Positions 1 to 9,668 are shown, numbered from the stretch's first letter. The stretch: DNA of 64,000 nt from Fictibacillus phosphorivorans (GCF_023715845.1 NZ_JAMBOR010000018.1:16653-80652), one strand, 5' to 3'. Notes: generated by a model from the letters alone, not told the origin. Made by a program: numbers and translations.

Positions 1-666
1 TTTTAAAAGATATCGCTAAAGAATTACGAGCGGATAAATCAACAGTAAAAAAAATATGCAGCCGGGTTGCATTTGAAAGTTCCTTGGAAAGCCCCTGTAC
101 CAAAAGTTACCAAAAAAAATTAGACCAAACCGATGCATTGTTAACTGTTCAAAGGAAAGATGGATGGAAATTCAACAGAAGTACCCAAGAAATCCAAAAC
201 TGAATTACGAGATATCGCACAAGTCGTTTATATGTATCTGTATCGATATGATAAGGAGTGGATTCAAGCTTATTCACCTGCTAAAAGGCACGTACAGCAT
301 CAGAATAGACGAGTAGACTGGAAGAAGAGACCGAGAATATTGGGACTAGTCAAAGAAGTAGTTCAAGATTGGGACAAAGAGGCGGTTAAATCAACAAAAA
401 TAACCATTAGTTCCATTGCTAGAAAAATGAACAAATTAACTCTGTTTCAGAAAAAGGCGGTTAAGTTGCCAAAAAGATGAAATACATTCAAGAAGTAGCG
501 GAAGACATGCTTTCTTTTCAAAAGAGAAGATGATGAACCGATCAAGGATTGGGAAATTAACAGAGAAGCTGGGCTGGGGACTACGGTTTCTATCGAAGTG
601 AAAAGGTTAATTGGTTTAAGGGTAACGGAGTATGAGTCGCCACAAAACAAAAAACACTACTATTAA
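1..666 (+). pseudogene. Decayed TnsD-like transposition protein, C-terminal part
   Basis: The gene is cut by the window edge, so only the C-terminal part of a TnsD/TniQ-type target-selection protein is seen. Reading frame 3 from base 3 gives LKDIAKELRADKSTVKKIC and stops near 200. The frame then shifts into an ORF from about 160 to 480 carrying VYMYLYRYDKEWIQ and NRRVDWKKR, which resembles the C-terminal repeats of Tn7 TnsD. A further shift gives EPIKDWEINREAGLG and a stop at 664-666. At least two frameshifts make it non-functional. It probably belonged to an older Tn7-like element distinct from the intact tns genes at 9.7-17.3 kb. The family call rests on remembered motif similarity, not a search. 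Confidence 0.65.
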
Positions 667-678
667 GTAGTGTTTTTT
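649..678. terminator. Hairpin terminator after the TnsD remnant
   Basis: AAAAAACACTACT and AGTAGTGTTTTTT form a perfect 13-bp stem with a 4-nt loop, followed by a T run on the plus strand. The A run on the other side would let it also act on the minus strand. Confidence 0.6.
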
Positions 679-685
679 CAATGGC

Positions 686-842
686 GATCGAATGTCCAAT
701 CCCCAATATGTACGATATTCAAGCAGTCGGAAAGTCCAACTCCTTGAGTCTCAATAGCTGTAAAAACATGTTAACACGTACGTACATGAATGTCAACAAA
801 GTTTACGAGAAAAAATTAGTCATCGGGAAGTCCAACGCTATT
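686..842 (+). repeat. Short direct repeats, candidate TnsB-binding end
   Basis: The core GTCCAAY occurs at 694-700, 734-740 and 830-836, each preceded by a related sequence (ATCGAAT, TCGGAAA, ATCGGGAA). A weaker copy, TGTCAAC, lies at 791-797. Repeated 15-20 bp sites just beyond tns genes are how Tn7-like ends are built, so this may be the end of the decayed element. I could not find a matching inverted set elsewhere in the window or a target duplication. The long ORF at 681-932 across it has no ribosome binding site and looks spurious. Confidence 0.35.
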
Positions 843-962
843 TTTTCCCGCAGGGATATATCCTGTTACTATTATTATTCGCTTACAAAAGAAATATACC
901 TTTTTTATGCGGACGTTAAACCATCTTCGTGATTGGGATCATCAATCCACTCTCTTTTGCGT

Positions 963-2126
963 TTAAGTATAGGAATCTTTTTGAACATCAATTATAAAGG
1001 TTGAATTATTAATTGTGTTTTCATATAAATAAAATTCATTCATCTTTTTCCATGCTATTATCCCAAGTGCTGCATTTAAAGCATTTAACTCAGATATTTG
1101 AATGTTTTGTGCATATACATCATTATCCGCTGCTGGACCGATTGCTATTTTATTTAATGATGAACTATTCTCTGGTGTTATAAGTGTTTTTCTTATGGTT
1201 CCTCTTATTGAATCTCCGACAAGAGTTAATCCCATTCCTAAGTCAACAAATGGAATTTTTGAAGTCATAAGAAATTCTGTGATTGCCTTTTTGGCTTCTG
1301 CTTTATCCAATGTTAAAAAAACAAAATCATGTCCTTCTAATAAATTCACATTTGAATCATCAAGAAAAACTTCATATGTTATAATCCCGTCTCGTAATTT
1401 TTCATATCTTTTCTCAAAAAAAGATACTTTACTAGGTCTTTCACTTAGTTCTTCTTCACTCATTACACCTGGTATTCTAAAGGCGTTATGATTATACATA
1501 AAATCGCCATCAAACAGTGAAATTTGTTTCACCGGAGTTTTGCTGACGAAATCCAACACAAATGAACCTGTGCCACCTAGTCCCACTATAGCAATTTTTT
1601 GTCCCTTAAGTTTTTCAGATACATGTGAAAAACCAGCTCTTGCGGTATTTGTATCAGGGTACTTAAATACACTATCTTCGTTGTAACTATTATAATCAAA
1701 GTTTTGAGCAGTTACACCTGGATCAATTGATTTTGCTGGGGCTGATAACAAATTAACATACCTCTTAATCTTTATATAGAAATTAGGGTAGCTTCCACTT
1801 TCAGGTTTTGATGAAAAATAATAAGTTCCAACAATATCTTGTGTCAGCGGAAAAGTTTGTTGACTGTTAACATAAGAGTTGTCTTCTTTTCCAAATTGGT
1901 CACATGGATGTTCACCTGAAAACCTTACTGTGTGATCTTGTTGTAATACAGTTTTTTCTCCTGATAATGTAAAAGGACAAAAAATTGTACCAAATAATAT
2001 CTTTTTCTCTTTATTTATATAGGGAATTCCTTTTATTACAATATTCTGATTGATTAGAGAAATATTGAAGCCTTCATCTTTTAACTTTTTTAAATCCTCA
2101 TTATGATCTATTAGTTGAGTCGACAT
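963..2126 (-). CDS. E1-like ThiF-family adenylyltransferase with N-terminal DUF6791-like domain
   Basis: This 387-residue protein has two parts. Residues 1-150 resemble the DUF6791-type domain, with the conserved-looking GEHPCDQFG around Cys75. Residues 170-387 are a ThiF/E1 adenylation domain with nucleotide loop GLGGTGS, acidic LFDGD, HNAFR and the late motif NIQISELNALNAALG. The protein should adenylate the C-terminus of a ubiquitin-like partner. Its only cysteines are Cys50 and Cys75, both in the N-terminal domain, so any thioester carrier must be there. It overlaps the upstream Ubl gene by 26 nt and has its own site (GGAAGGAATGAGGATTAATG). No separate E2 or deubiquitinase gene is nearby. 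Family naming is from memory of database descriptions. Confidence 0.8.
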   Translation of the reverse strand: MSTQLIDHNEDLKKLKDEGFNISLINQNIVIKGIPYINKEKKILFGTIFCPFTLSGEKTVLQQDHTVRFSGEHPCDQFGKEDNSYVNSQQTFPLTQDIVGTYYFSSKPESGSYPNFYIKIKRYVNLLSAPAKSIDPGVTAQNFDYNSYNEDSVFKYPDTNTARAGFSHVSEKLKGQKIAIVGLGGTGSFVLDFVSKTPVKQISLFDGDFMYNHNAFRIPGVMSEEELSERPSKVSFFEKRYEKLRDGIITYEVFLDDSNVNLLEGHDFVFLTLDKAEAKKAITEFLMTSKIPFVDLGMGLTLVGDSIRGTIRKTLITPENSSSLNKIAIGPAADNDVYAQNIQISELNALNAALGIIAWKKMNEFYLYENTINNSTFIIDVQKDSYT

Positions 2127-2346
2127 TAATCCTCATTCCTTCCTTTATCTTAATCATGTCTCCAAAAGAATACTCTCGACTGTGCTTTTCACCATCATCA
2201 TTTTTTAATGTGGACACCAGAGTGTAGGATTTTTGCGAATCATCAAAGCTTCCGTAAGCAAGTACAATTATTTCTTGAAAAGAGTAGTCTCTTTTCTCAA
2301 CTTGTTTTTCCTCACCATTAATGGTTACTGTAATTAGTTTTTTCAT
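2101..2346 (-). CDS. Small ubiquitin-like (multi-ubiquitin type) protein
   Basis: This 81-residue protein has the pattern of a beta-grasp ubiquitin-like domain: a beta hairpin (KLITVTINGEEKQVEKRDY), a helix carrying SFQEIIVLAYGS, and the late FGDMIKIKEGMRINV strand pair. It resembles the Multi_ubiq/DUF2604 group encoded beside ThiF proteins. The C-terminus is VDSTNRS, with no Gly-Gly, so either it is not conjugated by its tail or the group uses other chemistry. It is the first gene of a two-gene operon with the E1-like gene. The start has an AAGGGAG site. Expression probably answers to the divergent XRE regulator, because three palindromes fill the upstream gap. Confidence 0.7.
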   Translation of the reverse strand: MKKLITVTINGEEKQVEKRDYSFQEIIVLAYGSFDDSQKSYTLVSTLKNDDGEKHSREYSFGDMIKIKEGMRINVDSTNRS

Positions 2347-2364
2347 AATTATCTCCCTTTCTTA

Positions 2365-2457
2365 TTATAACGTTTGTTATAAATAAAATAACATTTGTTA
2401 TAAAGGTTGTCAACATAAAATAACATATGTTATTTTAGTTAATAACAACATGTTAAA
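2365..2457. promoter_or_regulatory. Operator array between the Ubl-E1 operon and the XRE gene
   Basis: Related palindromes of the form ATAACRTWTGTTAT lie at 2365-2382, 2387-2403 and 2417-2436. The last is a perfect 20-mer, AAAATAACATATGTTATTTT. A weaker copy with AACATGTTA is at 2440-2457. They cover the whole divergent intergenic gap, as expected for binding by the neighbouring helix-turn-helix protein and joint control of both transcription units. Confidence 0.6.
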
Positions 2458-2477
2458 TAGAGAGGGAATTTAATTTA

Positions 2478-3575
2478 ATGGATGTTAAAGAAAGAATTAT
2501 TCAAAAACGAAAAGAATTAGGATTAAACCAAACTGAGTTAGCTAAAAGGGCAGGATTAAAACCTCCTGCAATAAGTCAGTATGAATCTGGAGTAAGAAAT
2601 CCTTCTTATGAAGCGATGCTTAAATTATCTAATGCCTTAGGAGTAAAGGTTGATTACTTAATTTCAGGAATTGAGACTGATAAAGATTATTTACTTGACC
2701 CAATGAGCGAGGTCCTTGTTAAGATACTCAGTAAGTTAACAGTCTTTAAGAAAGAAGAAATATTCAATTATATTCTTCTTACTACAGGTCAAAAAAAACA
2801 CATTGAAGCATTGTCATCAGATCCTAAGCAATATTCCAAATATATTTATGAACAATATTTCGAAAAAAAACTACCTATTGACGTTTTTAAACTAGCAAAT
2901 AAGTTGGATTTAAAAATCATTTTTGGCGACATAAACAAAGAAGCGGAAGCAATATTATTTAAAAGAAATAATACGATAATTCTAGATTCTGAACTCAAAC
3001 ATAATGCAAGGATTAAATTTGCCGTAACAACTTTAATAGGTCATCTAATAATTCCTTGGCATACTGATGAAATTTACTATTATAGAAAAAAGGGTAAATC
3101 AACGCTTTTAACAGATAATACAGAAGAAATGGAGGCTAACTCCTTCACAACTAATTTAATTACCCCTCCAGAAGAACTAGAGAAGGATTTATATGTTTTT
3201 AAATCTAAAAAAGCAAGCTTAACTGAACTTAAAGAGTTAGCTGAAGGAAAATATGAAGTATCTTTAACTTCTATATGTAATCGTTTAGTTGAACAATATA
3301 ATGATCGTTTTGCAGTAGTATTTTCAGATTGTAATAATAAAATAACTAAAACATTTTCAAATAGTATAGAATTAAAAGATATTGGTTCTGATATAGATAA
3401 AAGAAGTATGGCATCTGAATTGTTAAAACGTCAAAGCGATGTAGAAGAATTTAAAGAGGATATGGTAAGAGCAACAACTTGGATTGAGAATGCACATGAT
3501 AATGAATATGTATATGAAAGTTCTGTTTTTAATCCAGAATATAAATCTTTACTTACATTAATAACTAGAATTTAG
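2478..3575 (+). CDS. XRE regulator fused to a degenerate ImmA/IrrE domain
   Basis: This 365-residue protein starts with an HTH_3 domain (residues 5-60; ELAKRAGLKPPAISQYESG). It is followed by a region aligning to ImmA/IrrE metallopeptidases. Where active members have HExxH before IIPWH, this one reads TLIGH-LIIPWH (Thr185, Leu186, His189), so the first His and the catalytic Glu are missing. The second family motif persists as MEANSFTTNLITPPEEL. It is likely a DNA-binding protein with a non-proteolytic sensor domain. It is divergent from the Ubl-E1 operon across a palindrome array and probably represses that operon and itself. The ATG follows GAGAGGG. The loss of catalysis is inferred from the motif alone. 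Confidence 0.75.
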   Translation: MDVKERIIQKRKELGLNQTELAKRAGLKPPAISQYESGVRNPSYEAMLKLSNALGVKVDYLISGIETDKDYLLDPMSEVLVKILSKLTVFKKEEIFNYILLTTGQKKHIEALSSDPKQYSKYIYEQYFEKKLPIDVFKLANKLDLKIIFGDINKEAEAILFKRNNTIILDSELKHNARIKFAVTTLIGHLIIPWHTDEIYYYRKKGKSTLLTDNTEEMEANSFTTNLITPPEELEKDLYVFKSKKASLTELKELAEGKYEVSLTSICNRLVEQYNDRFAVVFSDCNNKITKTFSNSIELKDIGSDIDKRSMASELLKRQSDVEEFKEDMVRATTWIENAHDNEYVYESSVFNPEYKSLLTLITRI

Positions 3576-3688
3576 AAAGTTTCTCATTAATGAAAAGAAA
3601 GGCCTTTACAAAAGGTGGAGCATAATTATAAAAATGTCTTTTTAAACAATGATAATGAGTTTGTGCAAACATCTTATATACACTAGTG

Positions 3689-3719
3689 AAAAAGACTCAC
3701 CAAATTTGGTGAGTCTTTT
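3689..3719. terminator. Bidirectional terminator
   Basis: AAAAGACTCACC and GGTGAGTCTTTT form a long stem around AAATTT. A and T runs on both sides serve the XRE gene on the plus strand and the restriction gene on the minus strand. Confidence 0.75.
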
Positions 3720-3786
3720 ATTTAGTTTTAAGAGGGAAATTATTGAGAGGAAGTGCATATTAAAATCCATAAATAACAAAACTTCT

Positions 3787-5094
3787 TTATTCCTTAATTT
3801 CCAAAGGTGGTAAACTATTTACTAAATCAACTGTTTGAACAGATACATTGATAACTGATAACAATAAATTAAAAATATACTTTTCGTCATCAGAATAATC
3901 ATTTGGGTCATCTGTAATAAATGACTTTTTATCTGTTTTAACTTGATATTGATCAATAATCCATTCAATTGCCGGACGACCATTTATCATATATTGATAG
4001 GCTTTTTCAGGTATATTTGTAATGGTAATATCTTCATTAAAAATGATTTTATCAAGAACACCTTTTTTGGGATGTTTCATCTTCTTAACTTTATAAGATG
4101 GATTTGCTTTTCCTTCAAATTTTAGTTCTTCATAAGGTGGAACATTCTCATAATTTAAATGTAAATCCGCTAATTTTCGTCCTATTTCAACAAATGGATC
4201 CTTATTCTTAAGAACTGGAATACGAGGCAAAGATTTAATTAAATTATTTGCAAACTTTACTCGATAATCTAAAGAATGTAGTATGCCATATACGTAATAA
4301 AACATGTCTAACTTATCTAATCCATAAATTAACTTACTATTGTCGGATATATTGAATTTTTCACCGAAAAATTCGCTAACTCCAAATAAATAATATCCTT
4401 GAGCTCCAGCATCCATAATATTTAAATCAGGTACTGAATTCGTAATTAAAGTAGAAAAGCCGCGGCGGCTACTTTTTCCAGGGGTTAAAATAATCTGGTT
4501 ATCATCAGAAAAGAGTTCTTTAAATCTTCCAGGCCGAGCTACTAACTTTTTGTCTAAATATAAATGTTTTTTTGTAAATGGTCGATACTGTGCAGTTAAA
4601 ATATTCTGCGAATTAAAAGAAATAATTTCTCCTCTAACTAACAGTCTCTTTAATTCATCACTCCAGCTAATTTCCTTTTCATCAAGAGTAATATTAGTTA
4701 ATTTCTCTTGAGGATTTGAATAATTTTTCGTTCTCTCTACATCTGAATTATAAGTACTAATAAAAGTTTCGAGGTTTTCATATAATTTTTCTTTTGAAAA
4801 ACTATAAACCCACTTATCACGCTTAGTATTTACGCCTAATTGTCTCTCATAAAAAATGGCTGTTTCATCTTCATTTAGGCTTGGATATTCATCATACTTT
4901 TTGTCAGTTTGATTAATCCAGTCATTTTTTTCATCTGGAATTATCCTTTCAAGATTAACACCACTAATCGAATGCCACTCTTTCAGTTTATCAAGTTTAT
5001 CTTTTCTGCTTAAATATTCTCCAATATCTGCATAGTGTATCTCGTGATCATCACTTCCATCTTTAACTAATATAATAATTGCTACCCCTGCCAT
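3787..5094 (-). pseudogene. Type ISP restriction-modification enzyme, C-terminal fragment
   Basis: This 435-residue ORF is the downstream part of the single-chain restriction enzyme whose first 1,111 residues lie at 5129-8464. Its reading frame continues upstream of the ATG as far as about 5157 (GAIRAKSGDESKKEGQNVF), joining the conserved methyltransferase sequence where the upstream ORF breaks. It would supply the end of the N6-adenine methyltransferase and the target-recognition domain of LlaGI/LlaBIII-like enzymes. An ATG start exists at MAGVAIIIL, but I see no good ribosome binding site, so it is best read as a fragment of a broken gene. A real two-subunit enzyme is unlikely but not excluded. 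Confidence 0.75.
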
Positions 5095-5128
5095 TATATC
5101 AAAGACGTTTTGACCTTCTTTTTTTGAC

Positions 5129-8100
5129 TCATCTCCTGATTTTGCACGAATAGCTCCCCGTTAAGACGTATATATGATTAAATTCATTAAATAACGAATA
5201 ACGTACCCCGTCAGTGCTAGTTTTATCAATAAATGAGCTGCCAGTTATAAAGCCAATTACACCCTGTTCACCAATTCTGTCTGTTGCCCATCTGATCGCT
5301 TTAATATAACTATCATAGACTGAATGAACGGCAGTTGCTCTTGAAGTTTTTACATAAGTCTCTTCAACTGCTTTATCTAGTACAGGGTAAGATACATTTT
5401 CATTATTATCATTTTCACTTCTTTGTCGGGCACTATATGGTGGATTACCGATGATCGCAAAAATTGGATTTTCTTGTTGTTTTTTTAACCTTGAATTGTT
5501 TTCATCAAACAATTCATCCATAAATGAATTTTTATGCTCTGTACTCTCAAATGTATCTGTTAAAACGATACCTTCAAACGGTAAATATTTATCTCCTAAT
5601 ATTGCATGGAACGTTTCCTCAATGTTTATAGCAGCAATATAGTAAGAGAGTAAAACTATTTCATTAGCATGAAGTTCTTGAGTATATTTACGGATCAAAG
5701 CCTCCTTTTGAATTAAGCCACTTTGCAATAGACGAGTAATGAATGTACCTGTCCCAGTGAACGGATCAAGAATATGAACACCTTCACTTCCTAATGATTT
5801 GTTGAAGTGTTTATTCAATACATCATCAACAGAATGAATAATAAAGTCTACTATTTCAATTGGTGTAAATACAATTCCCAATCTGTTTGTCGTTTCTCTA
5901 AATCCAACTCTAAAAAATTTGTCATATAATTGAATTATAATTTCCTGCTTTGCCTTTAAATTATCAATTCCTTCTGCTCTGACACGAACACTATCATAAA
6001 AGCCTTGCAGCTTTTCTTGTTCCTTAACAAGTCCTTGTTTATCTAAAACATTCAAAATCGAATCCATTGCTTTCGAGACAGGGTTATTGTGAACGAAACT
6101 ATACGATTCAAATAGAGCTTCAAATACCGGTTTTGTAATTAAATGTTGAGCCAACATTTCAATTGCTTGGTTTTCGGATATTGAGTTATTTATATTGTGA
6201 CGTAAACTCGCTAAAAATTTCTGAAATTCATTATATGCTTCGCCTTTCTTATCTTCTATCATGACACGAATACGCATCATGTGCTTACGGGCAATTTCAG
6301 CTACGTCTTCAGACCATTGTTCCCAATAACGTACATTTCCTACTTTTCTTACAATCTTTCCATATATTGCTCGTTCGAGCTCTGACCAATCTTCATCAGT
6401 AAGTGACCATGTTAATTGTTTATCTTGGGGCTCTGGTATTACTAATCCATCTTCAGGTGCATCTCCGACTCCAATAACTTGAATTTGATCTGGTTTCTTT
6501 TTGTTCAATTCTAGTTTGTTGATAGTCGCGTCGAAACGTTCATCTAGAGAACGTAAAGCATTTAATACTTCCCAGACCACCCGATATTTTTCGTTATTAT
6601 CTAAGACTGTGTTAGGATCAACTCCCGCAGGAATTCCAATAGGTAGAATCACGTAACCATAATCTTTCCCAGATACTTTACGCATGACACGTCCTACTGC
6701 TTGCGCAATATCAATTTTTGATTTTCGTGGTTTCAAAAACATTACAGCATCTAAGTCAGGAACATCTACACCTTCTGTTAAAAATCTTGCATTTGATAAT
6801 ATTCGGCAGGTTAGATCAGGAACATCAGCTTTTAGCCATGAGATTTTTTCGTTTTTTTGAAGTGCGTTCATTGAGCCGTCAGCATGTTCAATTTCTATTG
6901 AGAATATATCTGTTTGGTCATTGACATCATTTATGTACTCATCAACAACTTTTGAGAACATATTAGTAATTAATTTAGAATCGTTAATTGTACCGGTGAA
7001 CGCAATTGCTCGTTTCATAGGTTCTCCGAGAGTTTCATCTGAATGACTTTTCCTTTTTACTAGGCCATTCCAACAACCAATAATTTTTGTTACGTCATCA
7101 AATTCTAATTCAGACTCACGGGCTAACATTTGTTGGAACCTACGAGCAATAACTTCTTCATCTACGGCAAGAACCATTACTTTATAGTCTGTTAAAATAT
7201 TTTTACGAATCGCATCGCCAAATCCAATTCGATAAAATTCTTCCCCGTAAATTTCAGTATCGCTCATGTCAGCAATTAAAACTGACTTTTCTTCAGCTTT
7301 CTTTTTTGCATCTTCACCATATACTCGAGGTGTTGCAGTTTGATATAAGCGTTTAGTAGCTTTGATATTATTATTACTATGAACTTTGGTGAAAGCACTT
7401 GCTTCTTCTCCATTTTCAGTTGCCCCAGTAGTACGATGGGCTTCGTCACAAATTATCAAATCAAAATGATAGAAACCGTTCTTTTGAGCCTCAACCACTA
7501 CATCAATTGACTGATAAGTTGAAAAAACAGTCAAAAAGTTTCCCTGTAAATCACTATTTTCAATTTGAATCTGATAATCCAATAGTTTTTGAAAATTTGT
7601 AGTCGCAGGATAACCTAAATCTGCAGCTGCAATGTCTTCCAATTCATTATTACCTTTTTCTTTCGTAACCTTTCTGTCAGAACACACTGCTATGGAATCT
7701 ATGTTAAAATTTGTATCAGCATTCCAACTGCGTAAGGTTTGTGATAATAATTGAATGCTCGGCACCAAGTACAAAACTCTAAAGACATTGTTTTTCTCAG
7801 CTGCCATTTTCTCAGCAATAGCCATTGATGTATAAGTTTTTCCTGTACCAGGAGCCATAATTAATTTTCCGCGATCTGTATTTTTAAATCCATCTATTAC
7901 AGATTCAATAGCCGGAATTTGATGTGGTCGAGGAGTTTTCTTGTCTTGAAGCTTCACATTTCTAGGGTTATTAAAAGAATATGCAGACCAATCAATTTTA
8001 CTTTCCTGCAAGTCAGATAATGATATACGCACAATTGTTTTATTACGGAATTTAAGAGCATCATCTGCATTATTACTCCATTTATCAGTAGTAGTTATAA

Positions 8101-8464
8101 TAATGCCCTCAGAATAGTAATTCTTTCCCACTTCATTTAAAAATGAATCAATATGCTCTTTTCGAATTACTGTATCTTTAGAGTAATACTTACATTGTAT
8201 AGCAACTAATTCCCCAGTTTCGCGTTTTCTAGCTACTAAATCAACACCCGTATCCCTTTTTGGAATATGATATTCGGTAGGAACTTCGTTTAACTTCCAA
8301 ACCTTATCAAATAAACGAGCATACATTGGTTCTTTTTCTAAGTAAGCAGAGACTAATAACTCAAATAGTGTTCCTCTATTACGTTGTTCATGCTTTTTAG
8401 CATCAATCTCTTTTATTAAAGCGACAAAACTTTTATGATTTTTTTGCTCCAAATCCTTCACCAT
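5129..8464 (-). pseudogene. Type ISP restriction-modification enzyme, N-terminal part (frameshifted)
   Basis: The 1,111-residue ORF has the type ISP order. An Mrr-like nuclease is first (Asp75 in TGVDLVARK, then QCK at 90-92). An SF2 ATPase follows with Walker A APGTGKT near 204-210, DEAH at 340-343 and motif VI QAVGRVMRK. A coupler region leads to a gamma-type adenine methyltransferase with DPFTGTGTF and NPPY at about 1007-1010. After IYVL the frame is lost and the ORF ends in TGSYSCKIRR. Shifting frame there restores GAIRAKSGDESKKEG, and a deletion of about 5 nt in the expected YVLNLRG motif would explain it. Restriction and methylation are probably both lost. It overlaps no neighbour and has its own promoter region upstream. 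Confidence 0.85.
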
Positions 8465-8825
8465 CTTTCATATTTCTCCAATGTTAATTATATCAAACGG
8501 ATTCTTTTTTTGATTGAATATATATATATTTCTGCAGTTGATTTAAAAAGTTGATCAAAAAACAGACATTGCTAAAGAGCAATGTCTGCTTCAATTTGAT
8601 ATAAGAGATGTTATTAGTTTGAAAAACCAAATGCATTGCGGTTTTTAGCAGGAAAAAGGCATCTTAATTGAACACTTAACCAAGTATTAAAATGGTGAAT
8701 TATTATTTGTTAATTTACATTTATATCGACAATTTTCAATAATGTCTTGTATTCGTTTAGGTTGAAATTAATCGCTATAAAAATTTTCACATAAATAAAT
8801 ACAGGATTGAATTTTTTAATATAAA
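8465..8825. other. AT-rich intergenic stretch
   Basis: There is no ORF with a ribosome binding site. The only structure seen is a hairpin at 8563-8588, whose T run lies on the minus strand, so it probably ends transcription of the small minus-strand gene at 8826-9077. The promoter of the restriction gene should lie just right of 8464. Confidence 0.5.
8553..8588 (-). terminator. Terminator for the 83-aa minus-strand gene
   Basis: CAGACATTGCT and AGCAATGTCTG pair around an AAAG loop (8563-8588). On the minus strand the stem is followed by GTTTTTTGA. Confidence 0.6.
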
Positions 8826-9077
8826 TTAGAAGCAGCTACTTTCATCGATTTCAGCAAAATTCTTATTTGTTAATAACGGTAATTCCTTTTGATCAATTTC
8901 CCTTAAAAAACCATAATCAATATTTGAGGTAATTAATGTCCATTTATTAGTAGATAAAAATCCATTAGAATATTTATCAATGCACTTTTCCACGTAATCT
9001 GTTGATTGTCCTTTTAAATAACATTCATGAACATGATCATTACTTGCATCCCCAGTATATAAAACGAAATATTTCAC
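8826..9077 (-). CDS. Hypothetical small protein, island gene
   Basis: I do not recognise this 83-residue product (starting MKYFVLYTGDASNDHVHEC, ending DESSCF). The GTG at 9077 is chosen because AGGAGGG lies 7 nt upstream; the longer ORF reaching 9119 would start before that site. It is rich in charged and aromatic residues and has two histidines and two cysteines, but no signal peptide or membrane segment. It lies alone between the restriction gene and the Tn7-like module on the minus strand, with a terminator downstream. It could be island cargo such as a small defence or anti-defence gene, but nothing in the sequence shows that. Confidence 0.5.
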   Translation of the reverse strand: MKYFVLYTGDASNDHVHECYLKGQSTDYVEKCIDKYSNGFLSTNKWTLITSNIDYGFLREIDQKELPLLTNKNFAEIDESSCF

Positions 9078-9143
9078 CGTATCCCTCCTTTTTTTATATT
9101 TCGACAAAAAACAAATCATTCCTGTAAAAAGTTGGAATTTAAT

Positions 9144-9197
9144 AAAACACCTAGTAAAAAATCTCGCTAAAACGCGAGATTTTTTACTAGGTGTTTT
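9144..9197. terminator. Long perfect inverted repeat / terminator
   Basis: A perfect 24-bp inverted repeat (9144-9167 and 9174-9197, 6-nt loop) holds AAAACACCTAGT, AAAAAATCTCGC and their complements. It begins inside the stop region of the XRE gene, so it can end that transcript. Its length exceeds an ordinary terminator stem. Confidence 0.65.
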
Positions 9198-9501
9198 GTA
9201 TTTTAATATCGATAATTTTTTGTACTTCTTCTTGATCTTTAATAGACAATTGGTTAAATGTTGTCAATAACTTTTTATTCTTATTATCAATGAGTTTACT
9301 TTGGTTCCCTAAAAGTATCCAATCTGTTGATACGCTGAAATTAATACTAGTAGATATTACTGTATCAACAGAAGGCCTAGTTTTACCTTTTTCAATATCA
9401 CTAAGAGAACTCTGTTTAATACCAATTTTAAAAGCAAACTCTTTTTGATTGAGTCTATTCACCTCCCTTAATTCCTTATAGCGTAGTGCGATATCGCACA
9501 T
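9187..9501 (-). CDS. XRE-family repressor next to the Tn7-like operon
   Basis: This 104-residue protein has an HTH_3 domain at residues 5-60 (KEFAFKIGIKQSSLSDIEKG) and a short C-terminal helix region. The ATG at 9501 (MCDIALRYK) follows GAAAGGGTG; the ORF could extend 6 residues further. It is divergent from tnsA, and paired palindromes sit just before tnsA, so it most likely represses the transposition genes, as small Xre or Cro-like proteins do in other Tn7-like elements. DNA binding at those sites is inferred. Confidence 0.75.
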   Translation of the reverse strand: MCDIALRYKELREVNRLNQKEFAFKIGIKQSSLSDIEKGKTRPSVDTVISTSINFSVSTDWILLGNQSKLIDNKNKKLLTTFNQLSIKDQEEVQKIIDIKIQNT

Positions 9502-9668
9502 ACAAACACCCTTTCTCAAACTTTTTTAATGCGCCCCTATATTTAACTCCTACAGGTGTTAAATATATTAAAAATTATAGCTGTTTTTATATTATCAGTA
9601 AATTTTATCAATAGTTAGAGTAGGGACTTTGTGCTATAAAGAATTATTACTTTTTACACATTGAATAA

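Noticed and set aside
681..932. 83-codon ORF after the TnsD pseudogene
   Set aside because: It begins immediately after a terminator, has no ribosome binding site and runs across the short direct repeats, so it is probably non-coding transposon-end DNA.
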